From positions 4,278,001-4,342,000 of the forward strand of contig JACGCM010002205.1 in assembly GCA_014058105.1 (NCBI GenBank): a stretch of 64,000 bases of DNA, given 5' to 3'. Under the pieces are notes generated by a model. That model was not told where the DNA came from and did not search any database. It saw only the letters and a program-made list of their open reading frames with translations. The stretch is from Kingdonia uniflora (Eukaryota > Streptophyta > Magnoliopsida > Ranunculales > Circaeasteraceae). Positions 10,999 to 23,130 of this stretch are shown here, piece after piece. The translations under genes were made by a program, and so were the position numbers. Each line of letters starts with the position of its first letter. The first letter of the stretch is position 1.

Positions 10999-11947
10999 TT
11001 AGTGAGTTTGTGTGTAAAGCAGTAAAATGGGGGAAGTTACAGATTTGTGAAAGAGATTAGGGAGGGCATAGAGAAATTCTCAATTTTGGGTGTCCTTGTA
11101 GAAGTATTAGTTGACTGTTATGTATATGTAAATTTATGTGACGACGATTAAAGACAATTTTCGTGATTGAGTTTTCTTGAAATGCTTTGTTTTGTGTTCT
11201 TACTTACGCCAGAAAATTGATCTGGATCATCCGGTCATTTTTTTGATTCAATTGCTTTGTTCCTTGGTAGCATAAAGTGAGTGGGCGACAAATAGATTAC
11301 CATCACTATTTAAATTGTCAACAAGTCTGTGTAGTGCAACGGTTTTTACACATTTTTTTTCTTAGACTCACACTAGAGGTTTTAAGTCCCTTTGCTGGTA
11401 ATGTTACTGATGTTTACTAGGAGAAGGGTAATGGTTCATAGTCTTGGAGCATAATGTGATATGTCTTCGGTAAGACCAAACTGATCGCAAACCAAATAAA
11501 GTTGGAAAACAAACATTAAAAGTTTGGCCTCCTCTCATTGTACCATCACCACTAATCCGTTGAATTCATGATTTTATGTCCGAGGAAACCAATTGGTAGG
11601 CCTCATATTAGAGAAAACAAAGTGTTACGAGAAAAACACAGGCGTTGATCGACTACAACATTCTACCTGAAAAAAATGAAACATCTTCTCGCGTAAATAA
11701 CACATCCACGTTTACGGAAATTTGTCCACTCCTACACATACATATTCTTGCACATGTGTACCCGCTGGTTACTGAAACATCGCACCGCAGATTGGGTTGA
11801 TTAACACATTCACTACGTAATCATTCACTCGATCGTCAAATTAAAATACAAACTCAGGCCCAAGCCCGCTTAAATTAGGCCTAGCCAATAAATTCTCACC
11901 GAGCCCAATATACTCGATCTTTCTTGTGTTTTTAGTACAAGTTGGGG
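10999..11947. other. Convergent intergenic region between WAG-like kinase and PME
   Basis: Non-coding, AT-rich sequence downstream of both genes, which end tail to tail here. It probably holds the kinase 3' UTR and poly(A) region. No mobile element with clear ends is visible. Confidence 0.5.
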
Positions 11948-12271
11948 CTATATGGCACATGTAACTCTACTAGTCGCGGCCTCTGTTTCATTGATCACAT
12001 GGTATCCGGCCCATGTAACTCTACTAGTCGTGTTATTATGCTCCGCATAATATAATGTAGCCAGAGTAAAATCTCCGGCCATGCATTCCATCTCGCCGGA
12101 TGGACTAAACTACCATAAACGACTTCATGTACACCGTCCTTAAGTACTCCCTTCATGGTCGTCCCTAATATGTGTTTGTAGTACTTCCGTTGACGTTCGA
12201 ACTTAAGTCATCAACGGCTTTAACACTACAGTTTTGGAACGAAATTCTCATATTTTGATTTAGATCAGTCC
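11948..12271 (-). pseudogene. PME piece 5: C-terminal catalytic part
   Basis: The translation resumes D-L-N-Q-N directly after the target duplication and continues I-S-F-Q-N-C-S-V-K-A, T-Y-stop-G-R-P-stop-R-E-Y (the conserved L-G-R-P-W with Leu and Trp codons turned into stops), T-L-Y-Y-A-E-H-N-N-T and R-V-T-W-A-G-Y-H-V-I-N. A small frame shift lies between 12090 and 12130. Near the end, a 19-bp word (catgtaactctactagtcg at 11958 and 12012) is duplicated 54 bp apart, repeating S-R-V-T. The TAG at 11950-11948 ends the frame a little early compared with relatives. Confidence 0.88.
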
Positions 12272-12457
12272 TGTAGGGACCTATCCATCGACCTACTCCA
12301 AACTCGAACTACCTCAATATTAGACTTACGCATTACACAAGTGAAGTGTACAGTCAGCATTGACACCTAGACCACGAACTGATAAAGAACGTGGATCGAG
12401 TACTACAGCAAAATATGAACAAGTCAAAGACACCTGTCTCCCACGAACTAATAGTTA

Positions 12458-12955
12458 GAGCATCTCCTAAAGTCTACCTTAGAATTCAAGGTGCCACCTA
12501 GGATTTTCGTCCTCCAACAGTGCCTCACTGACTTGGATTTCACCCTCCAAATCCAAGGCTGAGTCTTGGATTTAAAGACTCAGCCTTTAAATTTAATGTC
12601 GCGATCGGGCGCCCAAGTGTTGAGCGCTTATTATATTTTTAAACAGACGCCTAAGGTTTGGGCGCACAATTATTTTTTTTTAACAAAAATTCAAATCGGG
12701 CGCTTAAAACTTGGGCACCCAATTTTTTTTTTTTTTTTTTTAATTTTAAATTGGGCGCCCAAGTCTTGGGCGCCCAAATTAGACTTGTAATTTTTTTTTT
12801 TTTTTATTATTATTTTTTTTGAAAAAAAATAAAGTAGGCGCCCAACGACGCTTGTTAAAAAATCCAAGTCAGTTACTGTTGGAGGAAATAGAGTATGACC
12901 GACTTGGATTTGGCTTTTTTGCAACTAAGTCAGTCAAGCACTTTAGGAGATGCTC
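12458..12955. mobile_element. Tourist/Harbinger-type MITE in the 5' LTR of B
   Basis: Inverted ends GAGCATCTCCTAAAGT are perfect over 16 bases and flanked by TTA on both sides (12455-12457 and 12956-12958). Comparison with B's own 3' LTR, which lacks it, gives the exact empty site. A 3-bp TTA duplication with 10-bp or longer inverted ends fits PIF/Harbinger-derived MITEs. It has no coding capacity. Inside are an 11-bp-arm hairpin (12557-12585), poly(T) runs and repeated GGGCGCCC palindromes. Confidence 0.93.
12598..12850. repeat. Degenerate GC-palindrome and poly(T) repeats inside the MITE
   Basis: About four blocks of 50-60 bases repeat the pattern gggcgccc-aagt-ttgggcgc followed by a T run. 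The clearest block holds two copies of the perfect palindrome TTGGGCGCCCAA at 12751-12762 and 12766-12777. They stand out as GC-rich spots in AT-rich sequence. Confidence 0.75.
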
Positions 12956-13357
12956 TTACACATTCAACTACCACTTACCTCATTATCTGGAGAACGTGAT
13001 TCTACACGATAACGAGCTGTATGTAAGGTCTATATAAAGAAAAAGTTTTAAAGGAGATAAGAACCAGAAAAATCAGATTTTCTAGATTATAATTAGGAAT
13101 TTCTAGATTCTAAACACCACAAAAGTTCTTATTTCAAGATCATTTATTTATAGTTCAAGAGATTACTTGTAATAAAATATCAGTCTCAAACAATAAAAGT
13201 TACCGTTACTAAACCCTAAACTCGAAGTCATAATTTTTTACCTATTCAAAGGTTTTCCATGCTAAATCACCTGTGTCATTTCTTGTATTACATTAATTTT
13301 TGTCACAGATACATTTGATGTAAGATCTAATTTTGGCTACGGAATTAGACCATTACA

Positions 13358-13377
13358 TTTGGAGCCGTCTGTGGGAA
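13358..13377 (+). other. Primer binding site of element B
   Basis: tttggagccgtctgtgggaa directly follows the LTR and differs from element A's site by one base. Confidence 0.85.
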
Positions 13378-13435
13378 AGAAGATATTTTCCACGGTATCC
13401 TAATGCATACTTTACTCAACTATCCATTTCCAATC

Positions 13436-14898
13436 ATGGTCACTTCCAAGTGACCAACAATAAGAGTCCAGCTCAATCTTTTAGTTGAACCAGAATAGCT
13501 CGCTGAACTACGAGCGAATCTCCATGTCGAAATAGAGAAACGTAATGAGCTCGAATATCAGTTAACTCTTGACCATGAACTCCGCGTCAAAGAGCTCAAA
13601 AGTGAGCGTCAAGCTCGTTTGGCAACATTCAAGAGACATGAAGAATAGATGATAACTATGCAGACCGCATTACAAGCTTTGCAGAATACTCAACAGGCTC
13701 CCCATACCAGAGATCGTGATCAAGTGCCAACGAACTCCTTAGTTTCTGCACGAGAAAGATTAAGCCCTCGAGGAGCAACCAACAAAGCCGTTTCCAGAAA
13801 TCTTTAGCATGAACCTCACCTTCAATTCATTTGGGCAGAGAAGCTCAATTCGATATCAGCAGAGGTCTCCGGCCTTCCAAACGTCAAGAAGAAGAACAAC
13901 AATCTTAACTCTGAATTTCAGCACGCGGGAGCTTGAGCGAAGGCAATGGTACTCATAATCCTCAACCAGATCGCCAAGCCACTTAGACAACATGTTAGTA
14001 CGTCACACAAGAGCACATGGATCAACGTATCAAAGAGTTGATTGAAGCTCAAGCTCTAGGCAGTAAGGACAATTTTACCAAATTATAAGGTAGTTCAATT
14101 GCCAAAGAGTTATTTGATATGGAAGTACCAACATGTTTCCATACTCTGAGGATACGAAAATACAAAGGCACCAATCCGAAGGAGTACATTTAACAATTCT
14201 AAGATTCCTTGGGATTGTACTTAAATCTCAACCATATTCTATGCCGTCTGTTCGCAATAAGTCTACAGGGAGAACCGCTACAGTGGTTCCATTCTCTACC
14301 TGAAGATTTTATCCTCACCTTCGATCAACTACAGGAGATTTTCGTCAAAACTTATGCTCACAATAAAGATAAGGAGGAGAACTTAGATTCTCTTATTAGC
14401 CTCAAACAGTCACAAGGAAAGAAGCTCGAGGTCTTTGCAAAGAAGTTTCTGGAGCTCACAAGAAAAGTTAATAATTTAGATAAGAAAATAGTTGTTACTG
14501 CTTTTACCAATGCACTGTAACTCGATTACAAAGCAAAGAAGCATCTCTTCTTAAACAAACCCGCGACCTTGGAGGATATGATCACCAAGGTCAATTGGTA
14601 TGTCGACCAGGAAAGGATGATGACCGTAAGGCATAAATCTACTAAATCTATCCTAACCACTAAATGTCTAAACACAGAGAGCAATAGTGAACCAAAAGAG
14701 GACCAGGGTGATCAAAAGCGTTCCAAGGCAAACGCAGGCAAATCTCGGAAGGGCAATTTATTACCCAAGCCGGTCCTCCCCAAGATGAATGCCCGAATCT
14801 TCTCAATTTTTCCCGTTTTAGCGAAAGACAAGTTCTATCGTACATCTCAACCGCTGAAACCGATTGAAGGCAAACTGTACTGCATGCATCACAAGTAA
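13436..14898 (+). pseudogene. Gag of element B
   Basis: It starts at ATG 13436 in M-V-T-S-K, as in element C. A charged helical N-terminus is followed by the gag core at about 14100-14520 (L-C-R-L-F-A, G-E-P-L-Q-W-F, F-V-K-T-Y-A-H-N-K-D-K-E-E) and a basic tail to about 14900. Many stops and shifts are present. Confidence 0.78.
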
Positions 14899-15167
14899 AT
14901 CATCATGAAACTGACAACTGCTATGCTTTACAGACGTTGCTGGAATATATTTTCAAAGACGGGAGAATACAAGAGTATATTATCAATCTGAAATCATACA
15001 AGAATAGAAGCTACAAAACGTAGGTCGAACTAATTTAGGTCAAAGATCAAGCTAAGGAGAAACACCTGTACCATATGTACCATAGTAACATGATCGAGAT
15101 TTATCAAATTAACAAATCCTGTAGATTCAAGTGACAGAGATTGTCAGAGTGCTGTGATCTCACACCT

Positions 15168-15713
15168 CAAGATAAAGAAGCTAAACTTCTTCCTAAATTG
15201 AGCAATATTCACTGATTTGAGATTTTATTTGTGGATTGCGACATCAGTCACGTCAAGTTTCCACATCATGACGCATTAGTTATCATGCTCAAGATGAAGA
15301 AATTTGTCATGCATACAATGATGATTGATATTGGTAGTGGTATTGAGATTCTCTTTCAGAGTACAATCGAACAGATGGGGTTAGCCGATCAGGTTATTCC
15401 AAGTAACATCAATATCAGTATATTTAATGGTTCCAAGGAAGAACGAGTGGGCAAGATCATCTTACCTATCACCGCTAGACCAGCCACAATCGATGTCGTA
15501 TTCTACATCATCAACGCCAAATCTCGTTATCTCGAGATTATGGGCTACTGTTGGATCCATAACATGGAAGCAATCGCTTCCACTTATCATCAAACACTTC
15601 GCTTCAAGCATAACGATGGCATCTACAAAATTAAAAGTAGCCAAAAGCTTTCCCAAGCTTGTGAAAATACTATTTTTGGCATTCTCGGTATATCCGGCAG
15701 ATACGTTGTATAA
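15168..15713 (+). pseudogene. Aspartic protease of element B
   Basis: The active-site motif reads I-D-I-G-S-G, where the family has V-D-T-G-S-S. The surrounding M-L-K-M-K-K-F-V-M-H-T-M-M and the later Y-L-E-I-M-G-Y-C-W match A and C. The catalytic Asp is kept but the neighbouring Thr is lost. Sequence soon after this gene (about 15830) jumps directly to integrase. Confidence 0.75.
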
Positions 15714-15836
15714 CAATTACAGAGAGCTGGTCACATCGATGATCAACCTTCAACAAAAGAACCTACAAAGTACATTGACATTGATGGACCTAGCAAAGGT
15801 ACTTATATTGGTAAAAAGCTGGTCTAATACGACAAG

Positions 15837-16945
15837 TTGATAAAAAATTTAAAGCGTTATACAGTTCAAAACGACCGTTTATATCGCCGATCAGTAACAA
15901 TGATTTATCTCAAGTGCCCCTCGAATAAGAAAGCCGATGGAATGCTCAAAGAATTACATGAAGAAACTTGTGGCTCCCATGCCGTAGGTCGATCACTTGC
16001 AAACAGAGCAATTACATAAGGAGTATTCTTGCCAGAAATGCGCAAGCAACTAGAAGAGTACTCACAAAAGTGTAACACATGTCAACGACATGGACACATG
16101 ATCCATGCCTCTACACTCAAATTACATGTAAGTAAGGTATTCTGGCCATTCAAGCGGTGAGAGCTCGATCTCGTGGGAGAGTTTCCCAATACGCCAGGTA
16201 ACCACATTTCTTACTCGTGGCAACAGATTATTTTATGAAATGGGTGGAAGCATTTCCTCTTTGTCGAACTAGAGAAGAAGATGTCATATCTTTTATCTGG
16301 GAACACATTATCACATGGTTCGGATGCCTCCACCTGATTCGAATCGATAACAGGCCGCAGTTCGTTGGGGAAAAGGTTGCGGCCTTCCTTAATAAATACT
16401 ACATCATCCATTCCCCATCCAATCCATACTACCCACAAGGTAGTGGACAAGCCAAAATCACCAACAAAACCATAGTGGATGGACTAAAGAAAAGGCTTCA
16501 ATCACAGAAGAAAGGAAATTGGGTACGGGAGCTTCCTCACATCTTATGGGCATACCGTACTACTCCACGACAATCAATTGGCTGTTCTCCCTTCCTCCTA
16601 GCTTATGGCACAAAGGCCGTTATTCTAACAGAGTACCACCATCCTGTCAGAGATTACGAGCTTACAAATAATGAGAATGAATTCGAACTGGCCTGCAATA
16701 TGAATTGGATTGATAAAATTAGGGAACGCGCTATTGCCAATATAGGTCGATATCATCATTTGCTCGCAAGCTCGTACAACAGAAGAGTCCAAAGCTGTGA
16801 GTGCCAAATTGATGATCTCATCCTCAAAAAAATCTCACAGAGTAGAAAAGAAGCACATGCTAGGAAGCTCGCAGAAAATTGGAAAGGTCCTTTCCTGGTC
16901 GTTGGTCGAACTGGCATTGGATCATACTATCTCATGACAGAGTAA
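15837..16945 (+). pseudogene. Integrase of element B
   Basis: The HHCC part (15837-16100: E-L-H-E-E-T-C-G-S-H-A-V-G-R, then C-N-T-C-Q-R-H) leads to an open DDE core at 16217-16945. The core has A-T-D-Y-F-M-K-W, R-I-D-N-R-P-Q-F-V and G-Q-A-K-I-T-N, where the third catalytic residue Glu has become Lys. The rest aligns with A. Loss of that Glu and several stops make it inactive. Confidence 0.85.
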
Positions 16946-17161
16946 GGAGTTTAAATCCCAAATCTATGGTACACTAAGCGATTAAATCGATATCATCGCT
17001 AAATCTCTAGTCTCTCAATTACAAATTACTCTATTCTCATTCTTTACATTCCAAAAGTGAGATTTCAATCTTCAACAGTCTACATTCTATTTTTCTCAAT
17101 GAAAACTTCCAAGTTTTTTCCCACATTACTCTCTACTCATAGAGAATCTACTAAATCTCAT

Positions 17162-17500
17162 AGATTGAAGCAAAAGTAATACTAGCTTTCAATCGAACAT
17201 CTATACATAGATTGAAGAAAAAGTAATACTAGCTTTCAATTGAACATCTATACATAGATTGAAGCAAAGGTAATACTAGCTTTTAATCGAATATCTATAC
17301 ATATTAAGGTAAAGGTGATACTAGATTTCAAGTAACATCTATACAGATTAAAACAAAGATAATGCTAGCTTTCAATCGCCCATCTATACATATAATATCG
17401 ATTAAAACGAAGGCAATATTAGTTTTTAATCAATGATCTCTATTAGACATAAGATAAAGCAAAGGTAAAACTAGCTTTCATGTTTATACATGTCTACAAC
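17162..17500. repeat. ~47-bp tandem array in the 3' zone of element B
   Basis: The block agattgaagcaaaagtaata-ctagctttcaatcga-catctatacat is repeated about six times with growing divergence. It lies between the integrase end and the antisense genes, the same place as the arrays in A, C and D. Confidence 0.85.
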
Positions 17501-17767
17501 TACAGAAGCAATATGTCACTTGTATAAGTTGTTTGCTTATGGGAGGTCAGCTGCACTTTCCCCTACTCAGGAGGTCGTGCAGCCATAAAATCTGGAGCTC
17601 GAATAATGATAACATTCATTCCTTGCTCCACTAGTTCTGTAGGTCGGGAGCCTACTTTCATTTCCATGTCGTTCAAGCAATTTCCTCAATCTATATCAGC
17701 ATTATAGATATAGCCTCAAAATGCCACACAGTCATGCAAAGTATCCCTTTCGAGATTAAGCCTCTTT

Positions 17768-19207
17768 ACTTCTTCCACAAAATAAGCAATGATAGCCATA
17801 AGCTTCCCCGAGTGCACCTCTTCCAGGCTATAGTTCTCAAGGTCAATCATGACTACCTCGGCAAATTGCTTTTTTAACCTCTGATAACGCTACTTCAAAT
17901 CTTTGTGAAAAACATCTTCCCACTCTACTTGTTTGTTTAAGTTTTTTATCACCTCAGTTTACTGTGCCATTGTCCCCACCGCATTATCCAGCTAAGCTTT
18001 ATTCATCGTTCTCAGCCTTTCCAATTGAGCGGAAAGCTCCACCAACTCCAATTCAATTGTATCACTTCCCCTAACAGGATCCTTCTTCAGCAGCTCATCC
18101 TTCTTCTTGATCACCCCTTCTAGCTCTAGCTCTCTACGAAGATCAATATCTAACTTATACTCGCTTTCTCTTAAATGTTCATTTCCTCTTCATACGTGAG
18201 CTTAAACACGAGCTACATCCACCTCCAACTCTTTAATTCGAGCTGATGGGTTAATCACGTCACTCTTAGCAGTCGAGACCTCGGCGTCAGTCTTTTTCAT
18301 CTTTGACCGCTCTCCGGCCTTGGCCTTCTTGGCTCACGAATCGGCCATAACCAAATCCATCTTCAACCTTGTAACCCTCATATTCAGTTCGTTACACCAT
18401 TTTTGGGCCATCCGAAGATTAATATCATTAGTAGGCAAGGCCTCACTCAGCTGCTTAACCACATTTTCAGAACTTGCCAGGTTAGTTACTTCTTCCATAA
18501 AATAAGCAATAACAGCCATCAGTTCCCTCGAGTGCACCTCTTTCAGGCCATACTTCTGTCGGTTAAGCATGACTTCCTTGGAAAATTGCTATTTTAACTT
18601 CTGATAACGCTGCTACAAATCTTTGTGAAAAACATTTTCCCTCAATGCTTGTTTCCTTAAGTTTTTATCGTCTTAGTTTGCTGCGCTATTGTCCCTGCCG
18701 TATTATCCAGCTCAACTTTATTCATCTTCCTCAACCTTTCCAATTGATCACGAAGTTCCACCAACTCCCATTCATTTGTACCACTTCCCCCAATAGGATA
18801 CTTCTTCAGTAACTCATCCTTCCTCTTAATCACCCCCTCTAGCTCTAGCTTTTTACGAAGAGCAATATCTAACTTATACTCACTTTTTCCTAAATGTTCG
18901 TTTCTTCTCCTTATGTGAGCTTGAACATGAGCTACAACCGCCTCCAACTCTTTAATTTGAGTTGATGGCTTAATCACCTCACCCTTAACAGTTGAGACCT
19001 CGGCGTCAATCTTTTTCTTATTTAACCGCTTTTTGGCCTCGGCCTTCTTGGCTCGCGAATTGGCCATAGCCAAATCCGCCTTCAACCTTGCAACCCTCTC
19101 ATTTAGTTCATTACACCATTTTTGGGCCAGCGGAATATCAATATCTTTAGCAGGCAAGGCCTCACTTAACTTCTCAACCACACTTTCGGAACTTGCCAGG
19201 TCAGTTC
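17768..19207 (-). repeat. 720-bp in-frame tandem duplication in the antisense coiled coil of B
   Basis: Copy 1 spans about 17768-18487 and copy 2 about 18488-19207. Landmarks recur at exactly 720 bases: acttcttcca-aaaataagcaat at 17768 and 18488, and similarly the g-taccatttttgggcc word near 18391 and 19108. The size equals 240 codons, so the coil would be lengthened without a frame change. Element C has a single copy in this place. Confidence 0.85.
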
Positions 19208-22200
19208 GAACTTTCTCAAGTTCATTTTCTTTCCTAATCATTTTACAATTTAATTGCTCAATCGCACTTTCTAAACTTATCAGGTCAGCTCGAGACTTCT
19301 CAAGCTGTTTACTTTCCCGATCATTTGACTCTTCAAATTAGTGACAAAGTCCTGTAACTCTTTTTCTGTCACTTCTAACGACTTGATACGATATTGAGCC
19401 ACATCTACTTCTTTACCTTTCACCATCAATAAATTTATCCTGCTTTTGAGCTTCGCTGTTTCAGTCTGCGTCTCCGCAATCTCCTTTTGTACTTTTTCGT
19501 TTTCAGCATCTTTACCTTCGATCTTCCGAGACAGGTCATCCATAGTTTTTGTTGCCTTAGCAAACTGGATATGTACTTTGATATATTGATCCTCCCTATC
19601 TTCAGGTACCTTTTTAATCTTATTAAACTTAGCCACAAACTCATGATTATATTGGAGCGTCTGATCGCTCAGGCGAACAGTCTCTATTTCGACTAGCATC
19701 ACCAAGCTCGATTCAACAATTCTTCATAAATACAATCAATATATATTACAGATAACTTTACAAATTTTTAATAGATTTCTGTTTCTGACATACCAACAAG
19801 CTGAGAATATACTTTGGCCCCAAGTTAAGAAGCTATCTCACAATAATGGCAATGACATCTACATCTTCTTTCAAGGTACACATTTTCTATGTTTTAATTT
19901 GCTAACCCTCTAAAATAATATGAACATACTGGATTACTATTGTTTATAATTTTCTAACATATTTGTGATCTATATCTATCTTCTAACTTTACTATTTCTT
20001 GCTCTTTTCTAACCTATAGCTCTGCTTGCGAAGTCAACAGGAACGCTAAGGCATTTTTCTCCTTAGTAAGCTCTTTTTCTAATTCCTCAATTCTAAGGCA
20101 CATATCTTTAAGTTTCTATAAATCAATGTTTACGAACATTTCTTAGCCTATCCAAAATTTATCCTACAAATCAATGTACCATACCCTTACAGTTTTTCAA
20201 CCCACATAAAAACATAAACAAACTCCAAACAATTTTACTCTACCTTCTCATTATCTCCCTCATGGTTATCTAGATCAGTTCTAGCAGAGACCGAGTCCAG
20301 CCTTGTAACCACATCTGGGAGAGAGCCATCATCAACCTGGAGCTCCTCTTATACTTCAGCCTCTTCGACATAGGTACCTGCTATAATGGCTTCAAGGTCA
20401 GCAGTAGAGTACCCCAATATGAGAAGTTGGCGCCCAAGACTATCCCAAGCAGCTGCAACTTCGTTAACATTCTCTTGCGCCTCGTCAGTGAGCTCGCGTA
20501 TCAACACCTTATGCAAGTCCCTCACGAAAACCAAGTGCTCCCTCTCCAATGCCAGATCGAACTCCAGTTGAGCCACCTTTTTCTCAAGCCCGGCTCTCCC
20601 GCCCTCGAGCTCAGTCCTTCCTTTCTCAAGCCCAAGGAAGATACCCTTAAACATCCGAGCAGCCTAATACAGAAAAAAATACTTTTTAGCTCAAAAACAA
20701 ATACAGGTTCAAATATCACAGACACATCAACTTACCACCCTGCTCAACTCTAACTGTGCAGAGGTATTCAGCTCCTCAGCGCCTGCTCGAGCTACCAGCC
20801 TCAATCAGTTCTCCAATGCCAGTAGCTCGTTCCCCTCAACAAGTCGATTCTTCCTAACCTTCGACCCACTCACAATAGTAGGAGCATCCACCCTAATCTT
20901 CTTCGAGTTTACCTCGACCTCACCATTCACCGTGGACCCCAAGGTCTAGTTACCCTTAACAGCCTTCCTCTTTAAGTGCTTTTGAGCTAATTTGCTCACA
21001 GTAGTACCCCTAGAAACATTCTGCAGTGACATTGGCACAACCCTCGGTACCACCGGACGTTCTTCCCCGTCTGCTGCTTTTTTCTTGCTGGCTCCAACTC
21101 TTGTCATTTGTCTCTTGGCTTGAGACTTTTGTACTTTCTCTGACCTGCTGTTAACCCTTTTGTTTCTGCTAATTCCAAGCTCTTTCAAAACAATCTCGAG
21201 CTCAACACCTTCTCAAGCTACATTGTCTATCAACGATTCTCTTTTCAGTACTTTAGATCGAGGACCTGCAATATAACACAACAAATTATTCAACAAACAC
21301 AGAACGACCTATATTATAACAATTTAATATCATATACAATTACTTACTTTTCTTCAAAGTTCTATATACAAGGTCCATGGGGTTCCTCATCCATTCTCTG
21401 AATACATTCACCTTTCATCCATATCATATTATCGTTCCAAGCTCGTCTTGCTGAATTCAGATCGAAGAAAAAAGGGTGATATGAACTAGAACAAAAATAC
21501 GTACCTCCAGTTGCAGGGTAATATTTTACAGAGTAATACTGCAAAACATTTGCAGGAGTTATTTTTCTCTCCACCTCGCGCGTTCTCTTCCCACAATCTA
21601 TTTAGATTATCCCAAATATTAATCACCTCCCACATATTCATATTCAGTTAGGCAGGACAGGGGAATATGGACTGATGCTGCCTCTTAGTAATCTTGCTAA
21701 AGGTAATTTGAATACCATATTCCAACTAAGAGGCAGCATCAGTCCATATTCTAACTGAGAATGATAGCACAGAAAACCCTGCTCCAGGTCTCTTTGGACA
21801 TTACCATCAAAGTATTAAAAAAAGATCGATTACTCCACTCTCCTCTTCAATTTCTCCTATTCTAAATTGGGTAACAAGAAGAAATGCTCTTTCCCAGTTG
21901 ACACAGTACAACCCCTAAAAGACCTCCCAGCGCGCTCTACGACATTACCCCATGTCCCACCTAAAGTTTGATTTTACAGAATTCTTTAAATACATCAGAC
22001 TTTGGAGGATAGTATACCAAATGACCAGAGAAATCTAAAAATTATACTTCATCCTCCCCCTCAGAGTCAATATTTACAGCCTCTACATTTTTAGATTCAC
22101 CCATACGACCAAAGGTCGACGTCTCCATATCAGGTGACACCTCTATATCAAATATAGGCTTGAGGATGAGGCTAAGTTATATAACAGATTCACCTCATGC

Positions 22201-22660
22201 CTCAACCTACATACAGGTCTAGGTATTCTGTCAATTTTCTCAATCATTTTTTTTGTCTATACATTTCCATACATACATATACATACATCATATACATATA
22301 TCATTTTTCACGCAAATAAACAGATTTCCCCAAAAGTTTACTATAAATAGAAATTTTTTCAAATTTTGAAAATTTAAAAATATCGTAATTTCCATTTCAA
22401 ACTTCACAATCACCAAATCATAAATCAGCCACTAACCTTCAACGTCTGAATACGAGTCAAGAACAACACCCAATCCATCTTTTATAACGGCACCGCGCGC
22501 CCAATATCTTGACTCTACCTCTACAACTTTCTCTCTCCTTCTACGATTATTGTTGTCATCTAATCTCTCACTTGAATCTCTGTAACTTACTCTCTTTTCT
22601 CTCCCTCTATTCTTTCATTTTACTAGATTTGATAAATGTTTGAATGAGGAAGACAAACAA

Positions 22661-22669
22661 TTATTTATA
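22661..22669 (-). promoter_or_regulatory. Candidate TATA box for antisense gene c (element B)
   Basis: The minus strand reads TATAAATAA. A matching but decayed motif is found at the same place before the first exon in E (near 30810) and C (near 50770). This suggests that the antisense gene has its own promoter inside the element. Confidence 0.4.
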
Positions 22670-22700
22670 CTTTCCCTCTATAATTGCTGGTAGTTATTGG

Positions 22701-23130
22701 GCCTCACACAAGTTGCCTTCGATTTTGGAACTGAGGCGTCCCTTCTATAATTAATGTCAGGCGTTTTGTACCTTTTTAGTGAAAGCGCCTTCCCATCATT
22801 ATCCTACATCATATATTTTAATATATTTTTCTCCCTCCTACCCAAATCTCTCTCTAATCTTCCACTCATGATGACTCTATATCATACGCAATCAAACTTT
22901 TTCTACCCTTACACAAAAGACAAAAAGTAAAGCTGATCTGATTTCTTAATACCTACTTATGTAACTTATAGAACTTCTGACGTCATTTCCAATTCTATAA
23001 TACTTCAAAATTCAAAATTTGTATTCACCAAAGTTTCCAACAATATTTACAACAAAACAGGAACAACTTCAGTAGAAACATTCTACCTACATTCACATTC
23101 CAGTTAATCGATTTAACTCAGTTCATTCAC
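22701..23130. other. Spacer between antisense genes b and c of element B
   Basis: AT-rich, with several TATA-like words and no supported coding sequence. Confidence 0.4.

Larger units (their letters stand above)
12272..13357 (+). repeat. 5' LTR of element B (with MITE insertion)
   Basis: It starts TGTAGGGACCTATCC and ends CCATTACA next to the primer binding site. Without the 498-bp MITE and its TTA duplication it is 585 bases, close to the 596 of the 3' LTR. A TATA-like tctatataaag lies near 13028. Confidence 0.92.
17500..22700 (-). pseudogene. Antisense gene c of element B: globular N-part plus long coiled coil
   Basis: This runs opposite to gag-pol. A TATA-like motif at 22669-22661 precedes a first exon rich in Arg/Glu that ends in GAAG|GTTAGT at 22435. 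Next comes a globular part with F-F-D-L-N-S-A-R-R-A-W-N-D-N (21362-21574), which resembles the N-terminal domain found in plant proteins annotated as 'putative gypsy type transposon' (PF04195). Then come a basic, nuclear-type stretch (20946-21188), an acidic segment (20349-20654) and long coiled coils (17768-19705). AT-rich gaps near 21200-21360 and 19710-20340 look like introns. The coil carries a 720-bp tandem duplication. Function unknown; stops show decay. Confidence 0.6.

Noticed and set aside
12267..12271. Perfect target duplication for element B
   Set aside because: agtcc and ggatc match at only two of five positions (read on the gene strand); the 5-bp duplication is inferred from PME frame closure, not from identity.
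12691..12924. Lys-rich ORF in the MITE
   Set aside because: Caused by poly(T) runs; MITEs do not code for protein.
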